Source of the DNA: JAMWZF01 sp041628615 | Lineage (GTDB): Bacteria; Pseudomonadota; Alphaproteobacteria; Rhodobacterales; Rhodobacteraceae | Direction of reading: 5' to 3' | DNA: 46,205 nt | Assembly: GCA_041628615.1 (NCBI GenBank) | Contig: JBFKOW010000003.1 | Span: forward strand, 1-46,205 | Notes under the pieces: generated by a model | The model's input: the letters and a program-made list of their open reading frames with translations, nothing else | Told to the model about the DNA's origin: nothing | The model's database searches: none | Shown: positions 15,731 to 23,140 of the stretch, in pieces | Position numbering within the stretch: position 1 is the stretch's first letter | How the letters are laid out: each line of letters starts with the position of its first letter | Translations under genes and position numbers: made by a program

Positions 15731-17224
15731 ATGCTGATCTGGTTCCTTCCGATCTTCCTCGTTCTCATCATGATCGGCCTGCCGGTGGTGTTCGCCCTGC
15801 TGGCCGCGCCGTTCAGCCTGCTGGTCCTCGACGGCCAGTCGAACCAGCTCTCGGTGCTCTACCGCAACCTCTACAACGGCATGGACAGCTTCCCGCTGAT
15901 GGCGCTGCCGTTCTTCATGCTGGCGGGCGAGATCATGAACCGCGGCGGCATCACGGTGCGGCTGGTCGAGTTTTCCCAGGCCTTCATGGGGCACCTGCGG
16001 GGCGGGCTGGCGCACGTCAACATCCTGTCCTCGATCCTCTTCGCCGGCCTCTCCGGGTCGGCGGTGGCCGACACCTCGGCGCTGGGATCGACGCTGATCC
16101 CGGCGATGGAGAAGAACGGCTATACCCGGCGCTTCGCCGCCGCCGTCACCGCCGCGTCGAGCGTCATCGGCCCGATCATCCCGCCCTCGGGCATCATGAT
16201 CATCTACGCCTACGTGATGGGGGAAAGCGTCGCGGCGCTGTTCCTCGCCGGGATCGTGCCCGGCATCCTGGTCGGCGTCGGGCTGATGCTCGTGGTCCGG
16301 CTGATGGCCGACCGCTACAACCTGCCCAAGGCCGAGCGGATCGTCACCCGCAACCAGGAAATCAGCCTGAAGGAATACTGGATCAGCTTCGTCCTGATCC
16401 GGATCAACATCGGCGCCGTGCTGCTGGCCATCTTCAACGGTCTGGCGCCGCTGGTGGGGCTGGGGCTCGACTTCCCCTACGCGGGCTGGGCGATCTTCGG
16501 CGTGATGCTGGTGATCGCGCACCTGCTGCTGGCCCGGCTGACCGCGTCGGTCAGCCACGACTTCCGGATCATCTGCAAGAAGGCGGTGGTGCCGCTGCAG
16601 ACCCCGATCATCATCCTCGGCGGCATCCTCGCCGGGGTCATGACCCCGACCGAGGCCAGCGCCATCGCCGTCGCCTACGCGCTGGTGGTGAGCTTCTTCG
16701 TGCTGCGCTCGATGACCCTGTCGGACCTGACGGCGGTGCTGGCGCGGTCGGCGCTGGCGACGTCGGCGGTCCTGCTGCTGGTCGGGGCGGCGGTGTCGTT
16801 CAAGACGGTGGTCAGCCTGAGCCACGCCCCCGAGACGCTGGCCGAGTTCATCCTGTCGCTGTCGGAAAACCCGCTGATCCTGCTGTTCCTGATCAACATC
16901 CTGCTGTTCATCGTCGGCATGTTCCTCGACGCGGGGCCGGCAATCATCATCCTCGGGCCGATTCTGGGTCCGATCTTCACCGATCTGGGCGTGCACCCGG
17001 TGCACTTCGCCATCATCATGAGCGTGAACCTGACGGTGGGCCTGGCGACGCCGCCGATGGGGCTCGTGCTGTTCGTCGCCTCGACGGTGAGTCGCGAGAA
17101 GGTCGAGACCATCGCCCGGGCGATCCTGCCGTTCCTCGCGGTGGAAGTGCTGGTGATCTTCCTGATCACCTACTTCCCCTTCATCTCCATGACGATCCCG
17201 CGTCTGACCGGGTTCGTCCAATGA
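15731..17224 (+). CDS. dctM: TRAP transporter large permease (DctM)
   Basis: This is a 497-residue polytopic membrane protein, longer than the usual 425-440. The DctM hallmarks are present: PLMALPFFMLAGEIMNRGG, LAHVNILSSILFAGLSGSAVADTSALGS, GPIIPPSGIMIIYAY, GILAGVMTPTEASAIAVAYAL, and LGPILGPIFTDLGVHPVHFAIIMSVNLTVGLATPPMGLVLFV. The extra length is around residues 200-280 (NQEISLKEYWISFVLIRINIG onward), an extra helical stretch seen in some DctM proteins. It drives Na+-coupled uptake with DctQ. The stop overlaps a possible early ATG of dctP. Confidence 0.93.
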   Translation: MLIWFLPIFLVLIMIGLPVVFALLAAPFSLLVLDGQSNQLSVLYRNLYNGMDSFPLMALPFFMLAGEIMNRGGITVRLVEFSQAFMGHLRGGLAHVNILSSILFAGLSGSAVADTSALGSTLIPAMEKNGYTRRFAAAVTAASSVIGPIIPPSGIMIIYAYVMGESVAALFLAGIVPGILVGVGLMLVVRLMADRYNLPKAERIVTRNQEISLKEYWISFVLIRINIGAVLLAIFNGLAPLVGLGLDFPYAGWAIFGVMLVIAHLLLARLTASVSHDFRIICKKAVVPLQTPIIILGGILAGVMTPTEASAIAVAYALVVSFFVLRSMTLSDLTAVLARSALATSAVLLLVGAAVSFKTVVSLSHAPETLAEFILSLSENPLILLFLINILLFIVGMFLDAGPAIIILGPILGPIFTDLGVHPVHFAIIMSVNLTVGLATPPMGLVLFVASTVSREKVETIARAILPFLAVEVLVIFLITYFPFISMTIPRLTGFVQ

Positions 17225-17250
17225 CCGAAAGCAGAAAAGGGAGGATATCC

Positions 17251-18318
17251 ATGCTGAAAGGTCTTGCCACGGCGGCACTCGCCGCGACGGTCGCGGCGGG
17301 GGCCGCGCTGCCCGCCTGGGCGGATGCCCACGCGGAATTCACCATCCGCGCGACCGCCAACTCCAACGAGAACGACGAGGACTACGACGGCCTCGTGGTG
17401 TTCAAGAACTACGTCGAGGCCGCGTCCAACGGCGCGATCTCGGTCGAACTGTTCATCGGCACGCAGCTCTGCTCCACCGGCGCGGAATGCCTCGAAGGGG
17501 TCTCGGAAGGGTCGATCGACGTCTACATCTCGACCTCGGGCGGCGCGGCGGGGATCTTTCCCTACGTGCAGGTTCTCGACCTGCCCTACCTGATGTCCGA
17601 CGACCGGGTGGCCGAGCACGTCCTGTCGGGCGATTTCGTCCGCACCCTGCGCGACATGGCGCTCGAGGACAGCGACGGCACCGTCCGCCTGATGACCGTG
17701 GGCAATACCGGCGGCTGGCGCAACTTCGCCAACACCGAGCGCCGGGTCACCGGCCCGGGCGATCTCGAGGGGCTGAAGATGCGGACCGTCGTGGCCGACC
17801 TGCCGGTGCAGCTGGTCGAGGCGCTGGGCGCGTCGGCGACGCCGATCCCGTGGCCGGAGCTGTTCACCTCGCTGCAGACCGGCGTGGTCGAAGGCACCGC
17901 CAACGGCATCACCGACATCATGGGCATGAAGTTCCCCGATGCCGGGCTCCAGTACCTCACGCTCGACGGCCACAGCTACATGGGCGCCCTGTGGTGGATG
18001 AACAACGAGAAGTTCCTGTCGATGCCGCCGGAACTGCGCCGCGTCGTGGTCGACGGCTTCTACGCGCTGCAGCAGGCCACCTTCGCCTCGCCCAAGCGCA
18101 AGTCGATCCAGGCCTACGAGGACTTCGCCGCCGGCGGCGGTGACGTCTACGTCCCCTCGCCCGAGGAAAAGGCCGCCTTCGCCGAGGCCGCCGCGCCGGT
18201 GCTGGGCTGGTTCACCGCGAACGTCGACCGGGGCGAGGAAATCCTCGCCGCACTGCAGGCCGCCGTGGCCGAGGCCGAGGCCGAGCTGGCCGCCGCCTAC
18301 GAGGCCGACCTGAACTGA
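17251..18318 (+). CDS. dctP: TRAP transporter substrate-binding protein (DctP)
   Basis: This is a periplasmic solute receptor of 355 residues. Sec signal peptide MLKGLATAALAATVAAGAALPAWADA is followed by the DctP fold (FKNYVEAASNGAISVELF, QLCSTGAECLEGVSEGSID, DLPYLMSDDR, DLEGLKMRTV with the conserved carboxylate-binding Arg, PWPELFTSLQTGVVEGTANG). ATG 17251 is preferred because GGGAGG (17239-17244) lies 6 nt upstream; an earlier ATG at 17221 overlaps the dctM stop but would place ten extra residues before the signal. The ligand is unknown; context suggests an anionic sugar derivative or sulfonate. Confidence 0.93.
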   Translation: MLKGLATAALAATVAAGAALPAWADAHAEFTIRATANSNENDEDYDGLVVFKNYVEAASNGAISVELFIGTQLCSTGAECLEGVSEGSIDVYISTSGGAAGIFPYVQVLDLPYLMSDDRVAEHVLSGDFVRTLRDMALEDSDGTVRLMTVGNTGGWRNFANTERRVTGPGDLEGLKMRTVVADLPVQLVEALGASATPIPWPELFTSLQTGVVEGTANGITDIMGMKFPDAGLQYLTLDGHSYMGALWWMNNEKFLSMPPELRRVVVDGFYALQQATFASPKRKSIQAYEDFAAGGGDVYVPSPEEKAAFAEAAAPVLGWFTANVDRGEEILAALQAAVAEAEAELAAAYEADLN

Positions 18319-18339
18319 TCGCCTCCGCGCGATGACCGG

Positions 18340-18368
18340 AACGGGCGGTGCCGATGGCGCCGCCCGTT
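18340..18368 (+). terminator. Hairpin terminator after dctP
   Basis: A perfect 9-bp stem AACGGGCGG/CCGCCCGTT with inner GCC/GGC pairs and a short T-run (TTT at 18367-18369) lies 22 bp after the dctP stop. The stem also faces the convergent gene ending at 18388, so it may serve both. Confidence 0.7.
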
Positions 18369-18387
18369 TCACGTTCCGGAAGCGCCC

Positions 18388-19026
18388 TCAGCGCCGCCGC
18401 AGCTTGCGGAACAGCCGCCGGTTCAGCCGGACGAACTGCTCGATGGCGAGCCCCAGCCCGCCGAACTGCCGGCCCTTGAGGTAGAGATAGCCGGAAAACG
18501 CGCCGATTCCCGCGCCGATCACGTCCACGATCAGGTCGCCCATCGTGTCGGGCAGCCCCGATTTCTGCATGTTGAGACCGAACGTCTGGTCCATCGCGAA
18601 CTCGAAGATCTCCCACAGTGCGCCGACGCTCACCGCGACGCAGAACGACAGGAGGGCGATTGCGCCCGGCGGCGCGGCATAGCGGTCGCCCTCGAAGATC
18701 ATGAAGATGAGCAGGAACCCGACGAGCCCGAAGCTCATCGCCGAGCCGAAATGCAGCACCACGTCCCACCACCAGAACCGCTCGTAGAAATCCGCGACCT
18801 CGCCGAGGAACAGGGTGGCGAAGATGAACAGGACGATCGCCGTCAGGAAGGAATTGGGCAGCACGATGCCCATCCAGCGGGCGAAGGTCTCGGGCAGCAG
18901 GCTGAGCCCAAGCGTCGTCGCGGCGACGAAGACCGGCATCCACGCCCCGGTGGCCAGCGCGGTGACGATCTCGACGGCGAGAACGAGCTGTATCGCGTAG
19001 ACGATCAAGCGGCTGCGGCTGGGCAC
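18388..19026 (-). CDS. YjdF/DUF2238-like integral membrane protein
   Basis: This 212-residue protein has about six hydrophobic helices and a basic C-terminal tail rich in Arg. The characteristic part is FYERFWWWDVVLHFGSAMSFG, then SVGALWEIFEFAMDQTFGLNMQKSGLPDTMGDLIVDVIGAGIGAFSGYLYL. The His, Glu and Asp residues within membrane segments resemble the DUF2238/YjdF group. The function is unknown. The start is GTG 19026, chosen because of a purine-rich GGGGGAGCGGG just upstream; the open frame continues farther as antisense of the next gene. It is divergent from the EEP-family gene. Confidence 0.72.
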   Translation of the reverse strand: MPSRSRLIVYAIQLVLAVEIVTALATGAWMPVFVAATTLGLSLLPETFARWMGIVLPNSFLTAIVLFIFATLFLGEVADFYERFWWWDVVLHFGSAMSFGLVGFLLIFMIFEGDRYAAPPGAIALLSFCVAVSVGALWEIFEFAMDQTFGLNMQKSGLPDTMGDLIVDVIGAGIGAFSGYLYLKGRQFGGLGLAIEQFVRLNRRLFRKLRRR

Positions 19027-19041
19027 GGGCCCGCTCCCCCT

Positions 19042-19071
19042 TTGTCGAAACCGGGTCTTACACCATATATA
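19042..19071 (+). promoter_or_regulatory. Candidate promoter giving a leaderless mRNA
   Basis: TTGTCG at 19042-19047 and TATATA at 19066-19071 (18-bp spacer) form a recognisable promoter. The expected start of transcription, 6-8 nt after the -10 element, falls on or beside the ATG at 19078. No Shine-Dalgarno sequence precedes that ATG. Confidence 0.45.
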
Positions 19072-19077
19072 TGGGCC

Positions 19078-19800
19078 ATGCAGGCCAATGCACCCCGACC
19101 GCTGCGTGTCGCCAGTTACAACATCCGCGCCGGGCTCGGCACCGATTTGCGCCGCGACCCGGACCGGGTGCTGCGCGCGGTCGCCGGGCTGGGGGCGGAC
19201 ATCGTCGCGCTGCAGGAGGCAGATCACCGGCTGGGCGCCCGCCCCTCGGCCCTGCCCAAGGCGCGGATCGCCGCGGAAACCGGGCTCGAACCGCTGGACC
19301 TGTCGGATCACCATGCCGGGCTGGGGTGGCACGGCATCGCGCTCCTGGTGCGGCCCGAGATCGACATCGGCGAGGTCCACCGCTTTCACCTGCCGGGGCT
19401 GGAGCCGCGTGGCGCGGTGGCGGTTGAGGCCGGCTGGCGCGGGGCGCGGTTGCGGGTCGCCGTCGTCCATCTCGGGCTTCTGCGCCGGTCCCGGCGCGCC
19501 CAGGTCGCCTATCTCTGCGACGCGCTGGCCGACCTCGAGCCGCGCCCGACGGTGATTCTCGGCGACTTCAACGAATGGTCCCGGCGCAAGGGACTGGGCC
19601 GGCTGGCCCGGGATTTCACCCTGCTCACCCCGGGACGGACCTTCCCCGCGCGGCGGCCGGTGCTGGCCCTCGACCGGATCGCGCACAGCCCCGACCTCGG
19701 CGTGCGGGTGGTGCCGCCGCCGGTGGCCGGCCATCCGCATCCCTCCGATCACCGGCCGATCCTCGCGGAGCTTCATCCGCACGAGGTGCCGGGCGCCTGA
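19078..19800 (+). CDS. Endonuclease/exonuclease/phosphatase (EEP) family protein
   Basis: This is a 240-residue metal-dependent phosphodiesterase fold. Family motifs appear in order: ASYNIRAGLG (metal-site Asn), DIVALQEAD (metal Glu), HAGLGWHGIALLV, VVHLGLLRRSRRAQ (catalytic His region), VILGDFNEW (Asp/Asn pair), LDRIAHS, and the terminal SDHRPILAEL (Asp-His). There is no signal peptide, so it is probably cytosolic. Targets in the family range from DNA to phospholipids, and nothing local specifies one. The ATG lies within about 7 nt of a good -10 element and has no ribosome-binding site, suggesting leaderless translation. Confidence 0.85.
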   Translation: MQANAPRPLRVASYNIRAGLGTDLRRDPDRVLRAVAGLGADIVALQEADHRLGARPSALPKARIAAETGLEPLDLSDHHAGLGWHGIALLVRPEIDIGEVHRFHLPGLEPRGAVAVEAGWRGARLRVAVVHLGLLRRSRRAQVAYLCDALADLEPRPTVILGDFNEWSRRKGLGRLARDFTLLTPGRTFPARRPVLALDRIAHSPDLGVRVVPPPVAGHPHPSDHRPILAELHPHEVPGA

Positions 19801-19921
19801 GCGGTTAGCACGCGCGGGGCGCAGGGCCGCGGAACCGGCCCAACGTCGCCATTCTGCTGCCCAGATCGGCAGGCAGCCTCCCCCGTGCCGTAACCGAGTC
19901 CGACACCGGGGAGCCATAGCC

Positions 19922-20251
19922 ATGCGCAAGATCCTGACCGCAGTCCTCGTCCTGTTGCCCGCCCTGCCCGCAGCCGCCCAGGATCTGCGGAGCGCGTTCT
20001 ACGCCCTGCCCCGGGCCGAGCGCATGGAGTTGCAGGAACGGCTGGCCGCGCCGGGTCTCTACCGGGGCGATATCGACGGACTCTGGGGTCCCGGAACCGC
20101 CAGCGCCTTCGCCGCGGCACAGGACAGCCTTGCCTGGCCGGCCTTCCGGGAGCTGGCCGAAGACGGCGGCGCGGCGTCCGAAGCCGAGGCGCTCTGGGCC
20201 TATGTCGCCGACCCCGCCCTGCCCGCCAGCCTTCCGGCCTGGCGCAACTAG
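19922..20251 (+). CDS. Small secreted protein with peptidoglycan-binding-like motif
   Basis: A 109-residue product has signal peptide MRKILTAVLVLLPALPAAAQ followed by about 90 residues. The stretch AERMELQERLAAPGLYRGDIDGLWGPGTASAFAAAQ has the Leu-Gln, Gly-Tyr/Leu, Asp-Gly-x-x-Gly-x-x-T pattern of PG_binding_1 domains, so it may bind cell wall in the periplasm. No catalytic domain follows. ATG 19922 has GGGGAG at suitable distance. The 121 bp upstream (19801-19921) hold no gene that I can see. Confidence 0.72.
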   Translation: MRKILTAVLVLLPALPAAAQDLRSAFYALPRAERMELQERLAAPGLYRGDIDGLWGPGTASAFAAAQDSLAWPAFRELAEDGGAASEAEALWAYVADPALPASLPAWRN

Positions 20252-20260
20252 GACGCAGGT

Positions 20261-20899
20261 TCAGTCCTGCGCGACCGCGGTCGACAGGTACCGCTCTCCC
20301 CGCTCGGCGGTGCGCCGGAGCACCTCTGACGCCGTCCCCGATCGAAGCGTCGTCAGCACTTCCTCGAAATTGGCGACCATCCGGGGCCAGACCGACGCCG
20401 GGTCCGAGGCGGTGTCCCGCGCCCGCCACCGCAGCAGACGCCAGTGACTGGCCCGGACCGCCTCGCGCAGGATCAGGTCGGCGACAAGGAGGGCCAGCGC
20501 CTCGATCGCCGCGCCGATGATCTCGACATAGGCTCCATGGTCGGGGACCTCGACCAGGTCGAGCCGCGCCTTGCAGGCGACCATGCCGACAAGCGCCTCG
20601 CGGTCCACCGGCTGGCCTTGCACGCAGGTCGCGGCGGCGCGGTAGATCGCGGCGAAGGCAACGATATCGGCATCGCGGCGTTCCGGAAGCAACGAGGTCG
20701 GGATCGTTCCCACGCCTGGACGGGTCTTGACCATCTTTTGCGCGGCAAGCAGTGTCAGGACCTCTCGCACCGGTGTCCGCGACACGCCGAACTGCCGGGC
20801 GATCTCGCCCTCGTGCAGCACGAGGGGCTCGGCGGCCGTGTACAGGCAGATCCGCCGCCGAAGATCGAAAAGCATGTCCCGTTTCGGCACTTCGGTCAT
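20261..20899 (-). CDS. GntR-family regulator, FadR/FCD type
   Basis: This 212-residue protein has an N-terminal wHTH (LFDLRRRICLYTAAEPLVLHEGEIARQFGVSRTPVREVLTLLAAQKMVKTRPGVGTIPT) followed by an all-helical C-terminal domain like FCD (EVLTTLRSGTASEVLRRTAERGERYLSTAV). The FCD metal-binding His and Asp residues are not all obvious, so the ligand pocket may be altered. ATG 20899 is used; the TTG directly before it is an alternative. AAAGGGAC upstream is a plausible ribosome-binding site. No catabolic operon adjoins it; possible targets are its own promoter and the rightward small gene. Confidence 0.8.
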   Translation of the reverse strand: MTEVPKRDMLFDLRRRICLYTAAEPLVLHEGEIARQFGVSRTPVREVLTLLAAQKMVKTRPGVGTIPTSLLPERRDADIVAFAAIYRAAATCVQGQPVDREALVGMVACKARLDLVEVPDHGAYVEIIGAAIEALALLVADLILREAVRASHWRLLRWRARDTASDPASVWPRMVANFEEVLTTLRSGTASEVLRRTAERGERYLSTAVAQD

Positions 20900-20940
20900 C
20901 AAGTCCCTTTCATCCCCGCCGCGATCATGCTATGTGCATG

Positions 20941-20952
20941 CCTGTATGCAGG
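20941..20952. promoter_or_regulatory. Dyad upstream of the FCD regulator
   Basis: CCTG-TATG-CAGG is flanked by repeated TGCAT sequences (20936-20957) in a locally AT-richer gap 40 bp upstream of the regulator start. It is a candidate autoregulatory operator. Confidence 0.3.
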
Positions 20953-21010
20953 TGCATTTTCACTCTTTCTAGCATACACGCCTCGAAGATCGAAACGTGG
21001 TTCGGATGCC

Positions 21011-21301
21011 GTGGTAAATCCTGCAAACGGCTTTTTCATCGTGCTTGGCATCAAGTTGCTGAGGGTGAACCGTTCGCGGGGCGGCTTCGTGGAGGCGATC
21101 GCCGAGGTCACCTACAAGTGCTGCGCCCCGGCCGAGCCCGAGAGCCATTGCGTTTTCGCCAGCGTCGAGGCTCGGACGCACGATGATCCGCGCCCGCTGC
21201 GCCAGAGGCTGATCGCGGCGGTGGTCGATGCGGTGCGCGAACGGGAAGCCGACCGCTTCGAGGCGGCCGAGTTCCTAACCGGGCGGTCCCCGTCCGACTG
21301 A
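21011..21301 (+). CDS. Hypothetical protein, about 96 residues
   Basis: This short frame ends in VEAIAEVTYKCCAPAEPESHCVFASVEARTHDDPRPLRQRLIAAVVDAVREREADRFEAAEFLTGRSPSD. Codons in this part end overwhelmingly in G or C, as in neighbouring genes, which supports coding. The first 30 residues use more A/T and the start is unsure (GTG 21011, GTG 21041 or a TTG in between); no good ribosome-binding site is visible. I do not recognise a family. The product seems cytosolic, with a Cys-Cys pair. It is divergent from the FCD regulator and convergent with the Sel1 gene. Confidence 0.45.
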   Translation: MVNPANGFFIVLGIKLLRVNRSRGGFVEAIAEVTYKCCAPAEPESHCVFASVEARTHDDPRPLRQRLIAAVVDAVREREADRFEAAEFLTGRSPSD

Positions 21302-21315
21302 GATCCGGTGCAGGT

Positions 21316-21822
21316 TCAGCGGAACGGGTACATCCAGACCCTGTAGTCGTCGACCAGGACCTCGGCCCGCGCCCGCTGTCCGGGGGTCAGCCGCGGCGTG
21401 ATCTCTTCCAGCGAGATCAGCGCATCCGGATCGCCGCCGATGGCCGAAAGCGCGTACCAGAGATAGGCCCGGACCGGATCGGGGGCGGGCAGGCCCCGGC
21501 CAACCTCGTAGTACCAGCCCAGACCGGACTGCGCCCCGGGGTGGCCCTTCAGCGAGGCGCGCAGGTACCACTCGAAGGCCCGTTCGTCGTCCTGCTCGAC
21601 CCCGAGTCCCAGCGCATACATCACCCCGATCAGTTCCTCGGCATCGGCGTTGCCCGACCGGGCGAAGGGCCAGAGCGCGGCGCGGGCCTCCTCGAACCGG
21701 CCGGCCTCCATCAGGTCGCGGGCCGCCTCGATCTCGGCGCGGGCGGGACCGCACACGAGGCTTGCAACCCCGAGGCAAAGCGCCAAGATCGGACCATGCG
21801 CCCGTTGTGCCAAGCCTTGCAT
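21316..21822 (-). CDS. Secreted Sel1-repeat protein
   Basis: This is a 168-residue protein with a signal peptide (MQGLAQRAHGPILALCLGVASLVCGPARA) followed by Sel1/TPR-like helical pairs. The repeats are visible as FARSGNADAEELIGVMYALGLGVEQDDERAFEWYLRASLKGHPGAQSGLGWYYEVGRGLPAPDPVRAYLWYALSAIGG. Sel1 proteins act as periplasmic scaffolds. The ATG has a strong AGGAGGAG ribosome-binding site, but both lie inside the 5' end of the divergent peroxidase gene: the two coding regions overlap head-to-head by 27 bp. Confidence 0.82.
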   Translation of the reverse strand: MQGLAQRAHGPILALCLGVASLVCGPARAEIEAARDLMEAGRFEEARAALWPFARSGNADAEELIGVMYALGLGVEQDDERAFEWYLRASLKGHPGAQSGLGWYYEVGRGLPAPDPVRAYLWYALSAIGGDPDALISLEEITPRLTPGQRARAEVLVDDYRVWMYPFR

Positions 21823-23121
21823 CTGGTTCTCCTCCTGCTGGCCGTGCCGGCCGCGGCCGAACGCCTGGGACCGGAGGATTTCATCGCCGCCGACCCGGCG
21901 CAAGCCCGGCTCGGGCGGCTGCTGTTCTACGATCCGATCCTGTCCGGCAACCGCAACATCTCGTGCGGGACCTGCCATCACCACGACCACGCCGGCGGCG
22001 ACGGACTCAGCCTCGGGATCGGCGAGGGCGGCACCGGGGTCGGCCCGGACCGCCGGCCGGGAACCGGCGAGACCCGGATCGCCAAGCGGATCCCCCGCAA
22101 CGCGCCGGCGCTGTGGAACCTCGGGCACCGCGACATCCGCGTGCTGTTCCACGACGGCCGGCTGGAGGTCTCGGACCTCTACGGCAACGGCTTCAACTCG
22201 CCGGCCGAGGAATGGCTGCCGGAAGGCCTCGACAACATCGTCGCGGCGCAGGCGCTGTTCCCGCTGACCGCCCAGTTCGAGATGGCAGGCAATATCGGCG
22301 AGAACGAGGTGACCGGCGCGGTGCACGACCGGATCGACCTCGGCTGGCCGATCCTTGCCAAGCGGGTGCGCACGATCCCCGAATACGGCGAGCTTTTTGT
22401 CGCCGCCTTCGATCACATCGACAGCGCCGAACAGGTGACCATCGTCGAGGTCGCCAACGCGCTCGCCGCCTTCATCGTCACCGAGTGGCAAAGCTACGAC
22501 AGCCCCTACGACGCCTGGCTGGCCGGCGGGCCGCCGCTGCCCGAGGCCGCCGAGAGGGGGCGGCGGCTGTTCTTCGGCGCGGCGGGCTGTGCGGGCTGCC
22601 ATTCCGGGCCGCTGCTCACCGACCAGTCGTTCCACGCCCTCGGCCTGCCGGCCTACGGGCCGGGCCGGACCCGGAGCTTCGACCCGATGGTGCGGGACGT
22701 GGGGCGGATGGCCGAATCCAATCTGATCGAGGACGCCTACAGGTTCCGCACTCCGTCGCTGCGCAACGTTGCCCTGACGGCGCCCTACGGCCACAACGGC
22801 GCCTACCCGACCCTTTCCGCGATGATCCGCCACCACGCCGACCCGGCCGCCGCCCGCGCCGCGTGGCGGCGCGAGGACGCGGCGCTGCCGGAGGTGCCCT
22901 GGCTCGAAGCGGTGGATTTCGCGGTGCAGGCGGATCGCCTCGAGATGGCCCGGCAGGAGGCGGCGATAGGCATCGCGCCGGTGCCGCTGAGCGAGGCGGA
23001 GATCGCCGATCTCGTCGCGTTTCTCGAGGCGCTGACCGGCGCGACCGCCCGCGAAAGGCCGCTCGGCCGGCCCGACCGGGTCCCGTCGGGGTTGCCGGTG
23101 GACACGGCGGGGTCGGACTAG
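21796..23121 (+). CDS. Dihaem cytochrome c peroxidase / MauG-family protein
   Basis: This is a periplasmic dihaem c-type protein of 441 residues. Signal peptide MRPLCQALHLVLLLLAVPAAA is followed by GRLLFYDPILSGNRNISCGTCHHHDHAGGDG (first CxxCH at residues 57-61), NAPALWNLG, LFHDGRLEV, FGAAGCAGCHSGPLLT (second CxxCH, 265-269), FRTPSLRNVALTAPYGHNGAYPTL and a C-terminal EAEIADLVAFLEALTG. The order matches CcpA/MauG, which reduce H2O2 or use it for oxidative modification. The role here cannot be fixed. Its start overlaps the divergent Sel1 gene. Only a weak ribosome-binding site (AAGATCGGA) is visible. Confidence 0.9.
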   Translation: MRPLCQALHLVLLLLAVPAAAERLGPEDFIAADPAQARLGRLLFYDPILSGNRNISCGTCHHHDHAGGDGLSLGIGEGGTGVGPDRRPGTGETRIAKRIPRNAPALWNLGHRDIRVLFHDGRLEVSDLYGNGFNSPAEEWLPEGLDNIVAAQALFPLTAQFEMAGNIGENEVTGAVHDRIDLGWPILAKRVRTIPEYGELFVAAFDHIDSAEQVTIVEVANALAAFIVTEWQSYDSPYDAWLAGGPPLPEAAERGRRLFFGAAGCAGCHSGPLLTDQSFHALGLPAYGPGRTRSFDPMVRDVGRMAESNLIEDAYRFRTPSLRNVALTAPYGHNGAYPTLSAMIRHHADPAAARAAWRREDAALPEVPWLEAVDFAVQADRLEMARQEAAIGIAPVPLSEAEIADLVAFLEALTGATARERPLGRPDRVPSGLPVDTAGSD

Positions 23122-23140
23122 CCGGCCGGCGGGCGGAAGG

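Noticed and set aside
19024..19929. Very long leftward frame extending the YjdF-like gene to 19929
   Set aside because: The extra part is antisense of the EEP gene and lacks coding character; GTG 19026 has a purine-rich site.
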